Below, piece by piece: positions 8,901 to 15,094 of a DNA stretch of 33,915 nt (within the stretch, counting starts at the first letter, position 1; each line of letters starts with the position of its first letter). Both the position numbers and the translations under genes were made by a program. Origin of the DNA: Candidatus Helarchaeota archaeon (GTDB taxonomy: Archaea > Asgardarchaeota > Lokiarchaeia > Helarchaeales > HEL-GB-A). The DNA is taken from the NCBI GenBank assembly GCA_016840125.1, contig JAEOSY010000582.1, positions 1-33,915 on the forward strand, read 5' to 3'. Below the pieces are notes generated by a model. That model did no database searches. It had not been told where the DNA came from and saw only the letters and a program-made list of their open reading frames with translations.

Positions 8901-9953
8901 TGGCTAAATGACACCTTAGGAAATATCTATTACATTAATAGGAGCCAAGCTAATTTACATTATGATAGTACCGTGTTACCACCTCTTAATCCAACTTCAG
9001 AGCCAAGTGATTGGACCGAAAATAATAATTTCAAAATATCATGGACTAATCCAAGTGATTTTGTTGGAATGAAGGGAGTTTATTATAAATTTAAGTTTAA
9101 ACCTATTCATAACAATGATGGAATTTATATAGAAAGTAGCAATATATCTGAGTTTTCCGTTCAAGCACCTGAAAATGGCCCAACTCTTATTTACATCTGG
9201 TTAAAAGATAATTTAGACAATATCAATTATGAAGAGTGTAGCAATTTAACGCTTTATTTAGATGAATCGCCACCATTAGTACCAGAAATTTATAAAATTG
9301 AGAAATCAGGGGACAGTATAGAGATTATTTGGCATGCCTGCATTAATCCTGAAACTGCATATTATAAAATCTATCAAAGTAATCAGCCAATTATAACAAC
9401 GGATAATTTAACTGCAATAATAACAGTCAATGCCATAACAACATCATTTGAAATAACAGGATTATCTGATGGACAATATTGTTATGCCATAACTTCAGTT
9501 AATAATCTAGGTCGTGAAAGTGATGTTTCAGTAAATGCAGTAGTAGAAATTACTCACCAAAAAGATACGACTACTTCCTTCATAATTTTCATAATCCTTC
9601 TTATAGCATTAATAGGAGTGATTTCTTTAGTGCTGATTCGATCTCGTAGAAAAGATGTGAGACCAAGAGATGATATGCAAGGGAGTATCAAATTAAAAGC
9701 AAAAGATACAGTTAGACCTAAATTAAATAAAAAATATACAAGCATAATTTCAAACGAACTCAGTGAATCAGGCATTATAGATATTCCAAAGATGGCTAAG
9801 GATCTTAATTCTGATGAGAGAACTGTTAAATTAGTTCTTAAACAGTTAAGAGAAATAAATATAATTGAAGGAGTTTTCACTCTCAAAGAAGATAAATTTA
9901 TATCTAATTCATTGATTGATGACAAAATCTTGAAATCTCTTAATAAAAAATGA
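3000..9953 (+). CDS. Giant surface protein: beta-helix repeats, 100-aa tandem repeats, membrane anchor and cytoplasmic winged-helix-like tail
   Basis: This 2317-residue protein starts at ATG 3000, chosen over the in-frame TTG at 2985 because a GAGG site lies 9 nt before the ATG. Residues 8-30 form a signal peptide or anchor. Residues about 60-1280 are parallel beta-helix (NosD/PbH1-like) repeats. They are rich in N-N-S/T glycosylation sequons and in GGxGG loops, and a recurring IYLFNQ...NPTN...LINC block divides them into modules. Next come Ig-like segments (one starts DTTAPEIVINSP), then five 100-residue repeats, then one FN3-like domain (IYKIEKSGDSIEIIW...). A hydrophobic segment (about 2192-2214) is followed by RSRRK and about 100 residues predicted to be cytoplasmic. 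That tail contains DIPKMAKDLNSDERTVKLVL, which resembles a winged helix. An adhesin or sensor at the cell surface is likely. The ligand is unknown. The gene is more AT-rich than its neighbours. Confidence 0.85.
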   Translation: MTKMKNFKVVTIVIFLAIVLLFSQFNLLFSNYLGKKMSSNFNFTKSDTHNKILIIGDSNFTAINGVINPAAAGDEFDPFIIAHWEIDGGGTGNCIEIINTTKYFEVYNCSTINSEIGIRLENVINGEIFENNITQSTDHGIYLINVNNTNVNNNSINGIGNTEYVCAGIYLENSFWNNFIGNNISDILSRQGATGGFTVTGGTGGTSAGLYLLNSVNNTIKLNKIWDIEGGRGGTGGFAGTGGTGGIGVGIYLLGSEINNITRNQLSDIKGGIRGNKGSSYRNNGLGGEGVGIYFSNSQNNNAKNNSMTNLFGGVSVAKAVGYGIYFKSDSYENSISFDNLLDGSSIIYLFNQTNQIIEGYNLSSNSNPTNFGIITLINCKNITIINNSVANYHGHGGRTGTYGNDGTPGQDGSGIYLLNSDNNSILNNIVYNITGGTGGSAGAGGIGGFAGRGIGINLQSSDNNSLKINNIKNITGGIGGLTSYTPIVTRFSGGDGVGIALFNSNFTTVFNNNISFIEGIGGANGIGVNFLNSVNNTLKENYFNDLFGESEDIFYGFGIYFDEDSYQNTIFSNNYIEINPIIYLFNQNNQEISDYLLTGIGNPTNLGKIVLINCTNIEVIDNNISYFQGATGSGGAYSGSSGGYGVGIYLLNSINCNISNNIINNITGGVGGDASDFGGVGGRGGAGAGIYFSASVGNAVYGNVIADICGGVGGEGLYYGPNGADGVGFGIFLEEDSYQNEISFNNTIDGAPIIFLYNKTNLIFDNLDIIGQSNPTNIPGKIALINSNNITIENNTIGFFRGESGISGELMVNGKSGAIGCGIYLLNSHNNTIINNLIFNITGGTGGSGGILSAGGMGGVGSSFYLKDSLNNEIKNNSIYNITGGVGGISGTDGYGGGGGGMGTSFYLLNSYNNLVDNNTIDWIMGGQGGLGYEGRDAGGEGGNGVGTYFKNSSINVLSNNKFSNIFGGIGGGALYGFYLGTDGTGFGIYIEDDSYNNNILFNNLIQNDPIIYLYNISDQIIENLSLTSLINPTNLGAIVLLYCNNITIRNNTIQTFNGENGITAVTGGTGKIATGVYLLESHSNHIYNNYISHITGGIGGTACDPEENHEVGGVGGLGTGLYLDISNNNEVYQNIIEHVQGGNGGLGGNDMGDGGVGGIATGISILNSNNNSVVDNKISFITAGEGGHGYEELSFGGPGGNGGVGSGLYVFNSLDNEFSNNSIFNIFGGKGGLTGDSGGFYKDGNGGIAAGIYITGSPRNIVSFSFRNIEEGVGENNGTSYFILYADGPGSANNSYAYQDNYYANYNQNKTIYFGLNNFPTILDEFIYYRVDGGLWTEVGVTGTGNYTFTSSLFTKDQKWEWYYWFNDTNGASWNTSILPFWIINYTGPELSGLTEIDPLEIGHTEIISIDVFSKLYAIDHVSIEFDSTQHIMNWYEGNTWIYDNWIPSSLGSHPYIIYANDSIGNWILTNDSIIVQDTTAPEIVINSPSGNYYNSAPLMDVDFVDVHSLEAAYYQVDDWTPLGQNITNWTIIFTNSSSSINTTNFLLDNTIWNSLNERNHTIYFKTWDDLNNTIDGSSPAWMFYKDTKIQTPLDISAEPAGWTNNNSFNITWNNPTDLSGITGIYFSIDAIPGFPTDGTYVPGTNISQLTGVSVNHDGNSTIYIWLQDTAGNIDHLNRTSVSVYYDSSISAPIALTATPSDWTNVNSFNISWINPPDLTGVVGAYYKIDSAPENNTDGIYVSGVNLTEITGITVNNESIHPLFLWLEDSVGNIYYLNSSLTNLYFDETILSPSGLTAVPSGWTNQNSFNLSWINPTELSGITALYYSIDSIPINPTNGTYVLGINISQLTGISVTHDGNSTIYIWLRDTAGNIDHLNRTSVSVYYDSSISAPIGLAATPSDWTNVNSFNISWINPPDLTGIVGAFYKLYSEPINNTDGVYIPGTDITEITGITVNNDSAHDIYVWLNDTLGNIYYINRSQANLHYDSTVLPPLNPTSEPSDWTENNNFKISWTNPSDFVGMKGVYYKFKFKPIHNNDGIYIESSNISEFSVQAPENGPTLIYIWLKDNLDNINYEECSNLTLYLDESPPLVPEIYKIEKSGDSIEIIWHACINPETAYYKIYQSNQPIITTDNLTAIITVNAITTSFEITGLSDGQYCYAITSVNNLGRESDVSVNAVVEITHQKDTTTSFIIFIILLIALIGVISLVLIRSRRKDVRPRDDMQGSIKLKAKDTVRPKLNKKYTSIISNELSESGIIDIPKMAKDLNSDERTVKLVLKQLREINIIEGVFTLKEDKFISNSLIDDKILKSLNKK
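7782..9281 (+). repeat. Five tandem coding repeats of exactly 300 bp
   Basis: Repeat units start at 7782, 8082, 8382, 8682 and 8982, each encoding 100 residues with a pattern P-x-x-L/I-x-A-x-P-S-x-W-T-x-x-N-S-F ... W-L-x-D-x-x-G-N-I. Units 1 and 3 resemble each other, as do 2 and 4. The unit 1/2 junction (7978-8148) and the unit 3/4 junction (8578-8748) differ at only about seven bases. This indicates recent duplication of a 600-bp pair, or gene conversion. Confidence 0.9.
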
Positions 9954-10007
9954 GTTTAAATCAAGCTGTATCTCACATAAATACTAATCTCTGGAAAAAT
10001 AGAAGAG

Positions 10008-10352
10008 TTAGTGTTTATGCGAATGAGGTTTAGGATGCCCTCCTGCAATCACAAAATAAATTTTCTCTTGCGTTAAGTTATTTAACTTAACCATTTGACC
10101 GTTTGGTAAATGTAAGACTTCGCCCTCGTTCACAATGACTTCTTTTTCGCCTATTAGAACCCCTATTTTTCCCTCCAAAGCATACAGGATTTCTTCATGT
10201 CCCTTAGGAGGGCCAGCATCTCTATTTTTTTCGCCAGGCTCAAGGAAGCAGAGCCCTAAATAGACATCTTGAATGTCATGATTAATCATCGCACCATAAA
10301 AGATTTCTTTCTTTTTTGATTCGTCACACTTCTTTTTTAAATTAAAATTCAT
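10008..10352 (-). CDS. Small cupin-domain protein
   Basis: This 114-residue protein is a single-domain cupin. Motif 1 is approximated by GPPKGHEEILYALEGKIGVLIG and motif 2 by GEVLHLPNGQMVKLNN. The first motif keeps one histidine and two glutamates in a metal-ligand-like pattern, while the second lacks the usual histidine, so metal binding is uncertain. The C-terminus is histidine-rich (GGHPKPHSHKH) and could bind metal by itself. The start at ATG 10352 was chosen because GGTGAG lies just upstream and because it leaves a 10-nt gap to the preceding gene; a start at 10394 would overlap that gene. It is probably cotranscribed with the membrane protein upstream. The substrate or role is unknown. 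Confidence 0.75.
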   Translation of the reverse strand: MNFNLKKKCDESKKKEIFYGAMINHDIQDVYLGLCFLEPGEKNRDAGPPKGHEEILYALEGKIGVLIGEKEVIVNEGEVLHLPNGQMVKLNNLTQEKIYFVIAGGHPKPHSHKH

Positions 10353-10362
10353 ATTCTCACCC

Positions 10363-10716
10363 TTATCCGCTTGATTTGCTTTTTTTCTTAACATACTTTA
10401 TTACTTCAATAAAACTCTTCATTTTACCTCTCCTGACAGATATTTTGAAAAGCCCTGTCGGTTCTTGAATAACTGTGAAATAACTAATTGAAATAATTAT
10501 AAAAATTATTGGAAAAATTAGTAAAAAAACGCCGATAGATAGAAGAAAATTAACTTTTGAATAAGATAATCCATTATAAAAGCCGATTGCTGCTATTATA
10601 GTAGCAATAAGACCTAAAAATTGTATAAAAATTCCAATATAAAACCCTATTTCAAACTCCATTTTGGGCTTAAAGATTTTTGCATTCCTATGGTCTATCT
10701 TAACTATTTTTCCCAT
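10363..10716 (-). CDS. Small membrane protein with two predicted helices
   Basis: This 117-residue protein has two hydrophobic segments, about residues 24-46 (FYIGIFIQFLGLIATIIAAI) and 56-80 (FLLSIGVFLLIFPIIFIIIS), flanked by basic stretches. The N-terminal 15 residues and the lysine-rich C-terminus (VKKKSKSSG) probably face the cytoplasm. I recognise no family. It sits 10 nt upstream of the cupin gene on the same strand, and the pair is isolated between the surface protein and the ubiquitin-type cluster. The ribosome binding site is weak (AAAGAA), so the exact start is less certain than the reading frame. Confidence 0.6.
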   Translation of the reverse strand: MGKIVKIDHRNAKIFKPKMEFEIGFYIGIFIQFLGLIATIIAAIGFYNGLSYSKVNFLLSIGVFLLIFPIIFIIISISYFTVIQEPTGLFKISVRRGKMKSFIEVIKYVKKKSKSSG

Positions 10717-10892
10717 TTCTTTTTGATATAAAAGAACTCGAAAATTGGTTATTATTGAAACAAAGTCGGTTGCGATTCCTCTTTGTTCCTGACCAATATA
10801 TTTAACTGGTGTAATTACTTCAATAACCTCTTCATCAGGTCAAAAATGCTCATCCAGATGATGGGACAATTTGGAATCACTTCCTTAATAAA

Positions 10893-11729
10893 TCATGAAG
10901 GGGTTTTACTTTTGATTTTATATTTCGGAATTACTTTCGCTTTCTGGATTTCTTCTTGGAATCTCCTACGTTCTCTCTGTAAATTGTCACGATCTTTTTC
11001 CAACCGATCCCTCTCCCGTTTTATATCATTTTTTTCGCGCTTGACTCTCTCTTTTTCCTGGTCAACTTTCTGGAGTTCGCGATTCAAGTTTCGCCTTTCA
11101 TTTTCCAATTGATTGACTTTATATTTTAGATCATTATATTGCATTTGTAGATTTTTCAAGTGTTTTTCGTAACGATCGATTTCATTTTGTAGAGATCTTA
11201 TCCTGTTTTCCTCTTTTTCTCTTGTCTTAATAAGGTCTCTTTCCGCTCGCTCAACGGCATTTTTCTTGCGTTGTACATTATCCTTTTCTTGCACTAATTC
11301 GCGTTCTCTTCGATCCAATTCACTATTTTTCTTACGAATACGATCCTTATCTTTTTCTACTTGCCTTCGTTCCGCATCCAAATCATCTTTCTCTCTTGCG
11401 AGTTCCTTATTGAGATCATTGACCTCACGTTTTAGCTGGTCTTTTTCCTTTTTGAGATCTTTTATCTCATTTTCCTTATCTTTTCGCTTTTTTTCGAGAT
11501 CTTCGATTGAATCTTGATAACTGTCGAGCTTTTTAATGCTTTTCTCTAGCTCCTTTCGTTCTTTAATGACCTGTTTTTGTTCTTCTTCCAGATCTTTTCT
11601 TGCGTTCTCTAATTTCTTTAGTAATTTTTTACTTGGTGGTGGTGGTGTAAATTCGGGTTCCTCTTCTTCTTCCTCAGGTTCCGGTGTTTTGTCTTTAATT
11701 ACATATTTAGGGGGAGTTTTTTCCTTCAT
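10893..11729 (-). CDS. Long coiled-coil protein with KTP-containing termini, divergent from the Ubl gene
   Basis: This 278-residue protein is almost entirely charged coiled coil (about residues 35-262), rich in E, K, R, D and Q with heptad leucines. Both ends are non-helical. The N-terminus carries PKYVIKDKTPEPEEEEEE and then a PPPP stretch. The C-terminus is PKYKIKSKTPS. The KxKTP element recurs at both ends and also in the N-terminal tail of the neighbouring ubiquitin-like protein. No enzymatic domain is present. GAGGATTGC precedes ATG 11729. Sharing a divergent promoter with the ubiquitin-like gene suggests a role in the same pathway, as scaffold, adaptor or target, but this is inference. 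Simple composition makes homology claims unreliable. Confidence 0.75.
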   Translation of the reverse strand: MKEKTPPKYVIKDKTPEPEEEEEEPEFTPPPPSKKLLKKLENARKDLEEEQKQVIKERKELEKSIKKLDSYQDSIEDLEKKRKDKENEIKDLKKEKDQLKREVNDLNKELAREKDDLDAERRQVEKDKDRIRKKNSELDRRERELVQEKDNVQRKKNAVERAERDLIKTREKEENRIRSLQNEIDRYEKHLKNLQMQYNDLKYKVNQLENERRNLNRELQKVDQEKERVKREKNDIKRERDRLEKDRDNLQRERRRFQEEIQKAKVIPKYKIKSKTPS

Positions 11730-11795
11730 GCAATCCTCTTCATATTAAAATTGGGATTATTACAATAAATGACAATGTTCCATTATTGCATACTC

Positions 11796-11936
11796 ATTTA
11801 TAAGAATAGTAAATCACATAAGAATTAAAATATTGACCGAAATTTTCGGTATAAAATGAACGAACATCTCGGTTGAGATGTAAAATTCAGACCGAATTTC
11901 TCGGTTGGTATGCAAAATTCAGAACAGTTATAAATA
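11796..11936. promoter_or_regulatory. Divergent promoter of the ubiquitin-type cluster with repeated CGGTT elements
   Basis: A TATA-like box for the Ubl side is TTATAAATA (11928-11936), about 45 nt before ATG 11978. On the minus strand CTTATAAATG (11796-11805) suits the coiled-coil gene. Between them lie ACCGAAA-t-TTTCGGT (11836-11850, a perfect palindrome around one base), CATCTC-ggtt-GAGATG (11865-11880), a degenerate copy ACCGA...TCGGT (11891-11905), and a direct repeat with 32-bp offset (11868-11891 and 11900-11923, beginning CTCGGTTG). These look like binding sites for a dimeric regulator controlling both directions. Confidence 0.6.
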
Positions 11937-11977
11937 ACCAAATACTAATAAAAATGCAATAAGTGAAGGGATTAAAA

Positions 11978-12322
11978 ATGTTTGAAGAAGACGAATTTGA
12001 TGAAGAGTTAGACGATCTCGAAACCAAAACACCGGCTTTAAAATCAAAAACACCAGCCGAAACTCCGGCAGTGAAGGGGAAACAAATCAATGTGTTTTTC
12101 ACATCAACCATCGGACCTGAAAAGAAGGAAAAGCTAAGAGTTGATACTTCTAATTCCGTTGGAGCTGTTAAAACAACTGTGGGGAATATTTTTGGCTTAG
12201 ATCCATCTGATTTTCATCTTTCATATGGTGGAGTTACAATGGATGAAGGCAATCCATTAGCTGAATATAAAGTAGATGATGGCGACTCAGTCCTCTTGAT
12301 CCCTGCGAGCACAGCAGGATAA
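11978..12322 (+). CDS. Ubiquitin-like modifier with acidic N-terminal tail
   Basis: This 114-residue protein has a disordered N-terminal tail of about 37 residues (acidic FEEDEFDEELDDLE, then TP repeats) and a beta-grasp ubiquitin-like domain from about residue 38 (INVFFTSTIGPEKKEKLRVDTSNSV...). The domain contains the FHLSYGGVTMDEGNPLAEY segment typical of ubiquitin strands 3-4 and ends with DGDSVLLIPASTAG. The C-terminus is Ala-Gly rather than Gly-Gly and has no extension, so no processing would be needed. ATG 11978 was chosen over GTG 11963 because GAAGGG lies between them at good spacing. The E1, E2 and JAMM genes follow on the same strand. It is the probable modifier of this cluster. Confidence 0.85.
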   Translation: MFEEDEFDEELDDLETKTPALKSKTPAETPAVKGKQINVFFTSTIGPEKKEKLRVDTSNSVGAVKTTVGNIFGLDPSDFHLSYGGVTMDEGNPLAEYKVDDGDSVLLIPASTAG

Positions 12323-12415
12323 ACTAACATTGCGATCTTACAGGAGACAATCAAAACACAATTCCCTCTTTTTTCTTCTCAATATTTTTTTATTTTAAAG
12401 AAAGTAGGTGTGAAA

Positions 12416-13636
12416 ATGCGCGAATCTGATTTTTTTAATGAAGACCTTACCGAAACAGAACGAGATCTCTATGATCGGCAATTTAGACTGGATAGTTGGA
12501 ATCAAAATATTATTAAGAATGCTAGAGTTCTAATTGTAGGTGTTGGAGGCCTCGGTTGCGAAACAGCTAAGAATTTAGCAATGATAGGTGTTGGCCATCT
12601 TGATTTAATTGATTTAGACATAATTGAGCATTCAAATTTAAACAGGCAAATCCTCTTTGCAGGTGCCAAGATGGGGACACCAAAAGCCACCATCGCTGCA
12701 AAGCGGTTAAAAGATGTTAACCCACATATCAAAATTAAGGGGTATCATACATCCCTGGAACGACTTAATCCTGCGGTTTATGCAGCTGCGGATGTAATCG
12801 TTGGTGGATTGGATTCGGTCAACGCTAGATTGAATCTGAATGCACAGTGCGTTCGTTTTAAGAAACCTCTGATTGATGGAGGGGTAAACGGCTATCACGG
12901 CCATGTCTATACCATTTTTCCCTATGAAAATGAATGCTTTGAATGTAACCCACCCTCTACTGCTGAGTCGGACGAAATGGCAGCGTGTACCATAGTTGGA
13001 GTTCCAAGAAAAAGAATTCACTGTGTTTTTAAGGGAATTATGAAGATAAGGGATAAACTCGACAAAGATCCTGATCCAAAAAATATGAAACATATAAAAT
13101 ATGTGCAAAAATACGCAAATGCACTAGTTAAAAAACATGATTTCTTTCCATTATTCAATAAAAGTGATGTCTATAAGGTGATTGATCAGCATGATCCAGG
13201 GATCATCACCATAAATGCAGTAATCGCATCGCTCCAGTCCCATGAAGTGCTAAAAATACTCCATTGGAACAAGGGCAATAAGGGATTAGGGAAACCACTT
13301 TCAACGTACATGATATTTAATGCTATGACTATGAAATATTATTACATAGAAAAGAAAAGAAACCTTAAATGCCCACAATGTGGAGATGGCGTCCGAAGAG
13401 AAATCGTGAAAATAAGCCAGAAAACTCCGTGTATTGAAATTATCAATTATCTTAAGCAAAAGGGCTATATTCTGGATCCAGATTATGATCCTATGTTAAC
13501 AATTATGGATTTCAATAATATCAAAGATGTAGATCTTGAGAATAGTCCGAAACAGAATGAGTTAAGGAATTTAGAGCTATTAACTGCTGTGGGGTTTAAG
13601 GGTGGTGAAATTTTTATCACATTACAGGTCCTATGA
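12416..13636 (+). CDS. E1-like ubiquitin-activating enzyme (UBA2/UBA3 type)
   Basis: This 406-residue protein adenylates the C-terminus of a ubiquitin-like protein and carries it as a thioester. It shows the Rossmann-type ATP site GVGGLG (42-47), the acidic strand end LIDLDIIEHSNLNRQ (64-78), and GGLDSVNAR (130-138). The catalytic cysteine is C191 in ACTIVGVPRKRIHC, an arrangement very close to human UBA2 and UBA3. Two cysteine pairs (C174/C177 and C319/C322) form the usual structural zinc site. A C-terminal region of about 85 residues after the second pair may be a small beta-grasp-like ubiquitin-fold domain that recruits E2. ATG 12416 is preferred to GTG 12410 since AGGTG lies 6 nt before it. 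Bacterial MoeB/ThiF relatives are shorter and lack this cysteine context. Confidence 0.92.
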   Translation: MRESDFFNEDLTETERDLYDRQFRLDSWNQNIIKNARVLIVGVGGLGCETAKNLAMIGVGHLDLIDLDIIEHSNLNRQILFAGAKMGTPKATIAAKRLKDVNPHIKIKGYHTSLERLNPAVYAAADVIVGGLDSVNARLNLNAQCVRFKKPLIDGGVNGYHGHVYTIFPYENECFECNPPSTAESDEMAACTIVGVPRKRIHCVFKGIMKIRDKLDKDPDPKNMKHIKYVQKYANALVKKHDFFPLFNKSDVYKVIDQHDPGIITINAVIASLQSHEVLKILHWNKGNKGLGKPLSTYMIFNAMTMKYYYIEKKRNLKCPQCGDGVRREIVKISQKTPCIEIINYLKQKGYILDPDYDPMLTIMDFNNIKDVDLENSPKQNELRNLELLTAVGFKGGEIFITLQVL

Positions 13637-13757
13637 GCACTTTTTGCACTAAAAAAATGTAGATTTAATTGAAAATTCGCGAAATGTAATAATTAATAAA
13701 TGGTAGTAATTTAGATAGTGTGTTGAATCGAAATAGATTTGATTTATTGGTGATTAA

Positions 13758-14285
13758 ATGAGTGTTAGAAGTAGTCGAATTAGTCAAGACTTTGCCGCAC
13801 TGAAGAAGATGTTAAAAAAGGGTGAAATTATCCAGTTGAAACCATTTAATCCAAAGACAAAAAGTATTGATCACATCGCAATTACTATAAAAGGTCCTAA
13901 AAAAACCCCTTATCAGGGTGGTTTATTCCGACTTGAAATTAAGTTTCCCCATGATTATCCCCGGAAGCCCCCATTCATGCGAATGCACACTGGCATCTGG
14001 CATCCTAACTTTTGGCCCAAACCCACAGAATATCCCGGGCAGCGCAATATCTGTCTTTCGTTAATAGACCCCAGTTTAGTTGGGAAAAAAGGTGGGTGGA
14101 GTCCCTCAAAAACTATTGTGACGGTCATCCAATCAATTTTGGCAATGTTAAATACACGTGGTAAATTAATAGATCCGACAGACGTCTTTAATAAGAAAGC
14201 TGCTATTGAAATGATGAATGATACAAAGAACTTCGAGAAAAAGGTGCGGTTTTTAGTAAAAAAATATGCAAATAAAAAATGGTAA
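13758..14285 (+). CDS. E2-like ubiquitin-conjugating enzyme
   Basis: This 175-residue protein has the UBC fold. It shows the basic N-terminal helix (SSRISQDFAALKKMLKKG), the central strands with GPKKTPYQGGLFRLEIKFPHDYPRKPP, the HPN motif (82-84), the catalytic cysteine C99 in QRNICLSLI, and GWSPSKTIVTVIQSILAML. The active-site spacing is standard. A short insertion of proline-rich residues (WPKPTEYPGQ) lies between HPN and the cysteine. The protein takes the modifier from E1 as a thioester and passes it to a target, usually with a RING protein. A GGTGA site precedes ATG 13758. The JAMM gene begins 19 nt after its stop, so the two are coupled. Confidence 0.93.
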   Translation: MSVRSSRISQDFAALKKMLKKGEIIQLKPFNPKTKSIDHIAITIKGPKKTPYQGGLFRLEIKFPHDYPRKPPFMRMHTGIWHPNFWPKPTEYPGQRNICLSLIDPSLVGKKGGWSPSKTIVTVIQSILAMLNTRGKLIDPTDVFNKKAAIEMMNDTKNFEKKVRFLVKKYANKKW

Positions 14286-14304
14286 AAGATTTTGAGGCTA
14301 TTAG

Positions 14305-15057
14305 ATGGCTAAAAAAGAGGAATCTGAAAATTTGGACGCGCTAAGAAAACAAATTAAAAAGGAACTAAAAAGAGAACTACTAGAAGAGATCCGTAGAGAA
14401 TTGAAATATGAAGAAAGTGCGACGGCTGATGAAAAAGCTGAACCTACTGAGTTGGTTCGGGAAACCCCAGCTCCAGTAGCGCCCGCCACGGGAGACGAAA
14501 CGGTCATCGTCTCATTGACGTCAATTCTAAAAATTGCTAGTCACGCATATAAATATGCTAATCCTAGTCGTCCCAAAGATAAATGGGTTGAAGTCATTGG
14601 GCTTATTGCAGGTTACATTGATACTAACAGTCACACCATTTATTTAGAAGATGCTTATCCTATGGGGCACGGTACAACCGTGTATGCGGAAATTAAGGAT
14701 TATAAGAACTATGCGAGAGCTTACAAGGATATAAGAAAAAAGAATTTCTTTATATGTGGCTGGTATCATTCACATCCCACTTACGGACTCTTCATGAGTA
14801 TGGAGGATTTAGGTACCCAACATAGATACCAGAAACTTTGGAAAAAATCTATTGCTTTAGTTATCGACCCCTACTTAATTGATGGTACGTCTTATGGGTT
14901 TAAAATATTTCGCGCTAAATTGAAATCCAAAGAATGGTACCCCATTCCTTTTACCGTCAAAGGAGCATTTGACCCAAGCCTGTTGCCAGAGTTAATTGCG
15001 TTTATTAATCCAATTGTACACGGAAATGCGCTCTACCTAGAATATGACGAAGATTAA
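14305..15057 (+). CDS. Rpn11/JAMM-type deubiquitinase-like metalloprotease
   Basis: This 250-residue protein has a charged helical N-terminal stretch (1-50, KKELKRELLEEIRRELK) followed by an MPN+ domain. The JAMM zinc site is complete: E96 in WVEVIGLIAG, then H155 and H157, S165 and D168 in WYHSHPTYGLFMSMED. The spacing matches Rpn11 and CSN5, including the HSHP-x-YG segment. Such enzymes cut isopeptide bonds after the modifier and can also trim precursors. Because the local Ubl already ends in a bare glycine, deconjugation is more likely than maturation. GAGG lies 9 nt before ATG 14305. The C-terminus is short and lacks the extra helices of proteasomal Rpn11. Confidence 0.93.
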   Translation: MAKKEESENLDALRKQIKKELKRELLEEIRRELKYEESATADEKAEPTELVRETPAPVAPATGDETVIVSLTSILKIASHAYKYANPSRPKDKWVEVIGLIAGYIDTNSHTIYLEDAYPMGHGTTVYAEIKDYKNYARAYKDIRKKNFFICGWYHSHPTYGLFMSMEDLGTQHRYQKLWKKSIALVIDPYLIDGTSYGFKIFRAKLKSKEWYPIPFTVKGAFDPSLLPELIAFINPIVHGNALYLEYDED

Positions 15058-15094
15058 TAAAACTCCTTGTACTTACCTTCGGTGGTAAAAAAAT

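Noticed and set aside
10783..11748. Plus-strand frames rich in Ser, Phe, Leu and Arg opposite the coiled-coil gene
   Set aside because: They are the antisense reading of lysine- and glutamate-rich codons; the minus-strand coiled-coil protein explains the open frames.
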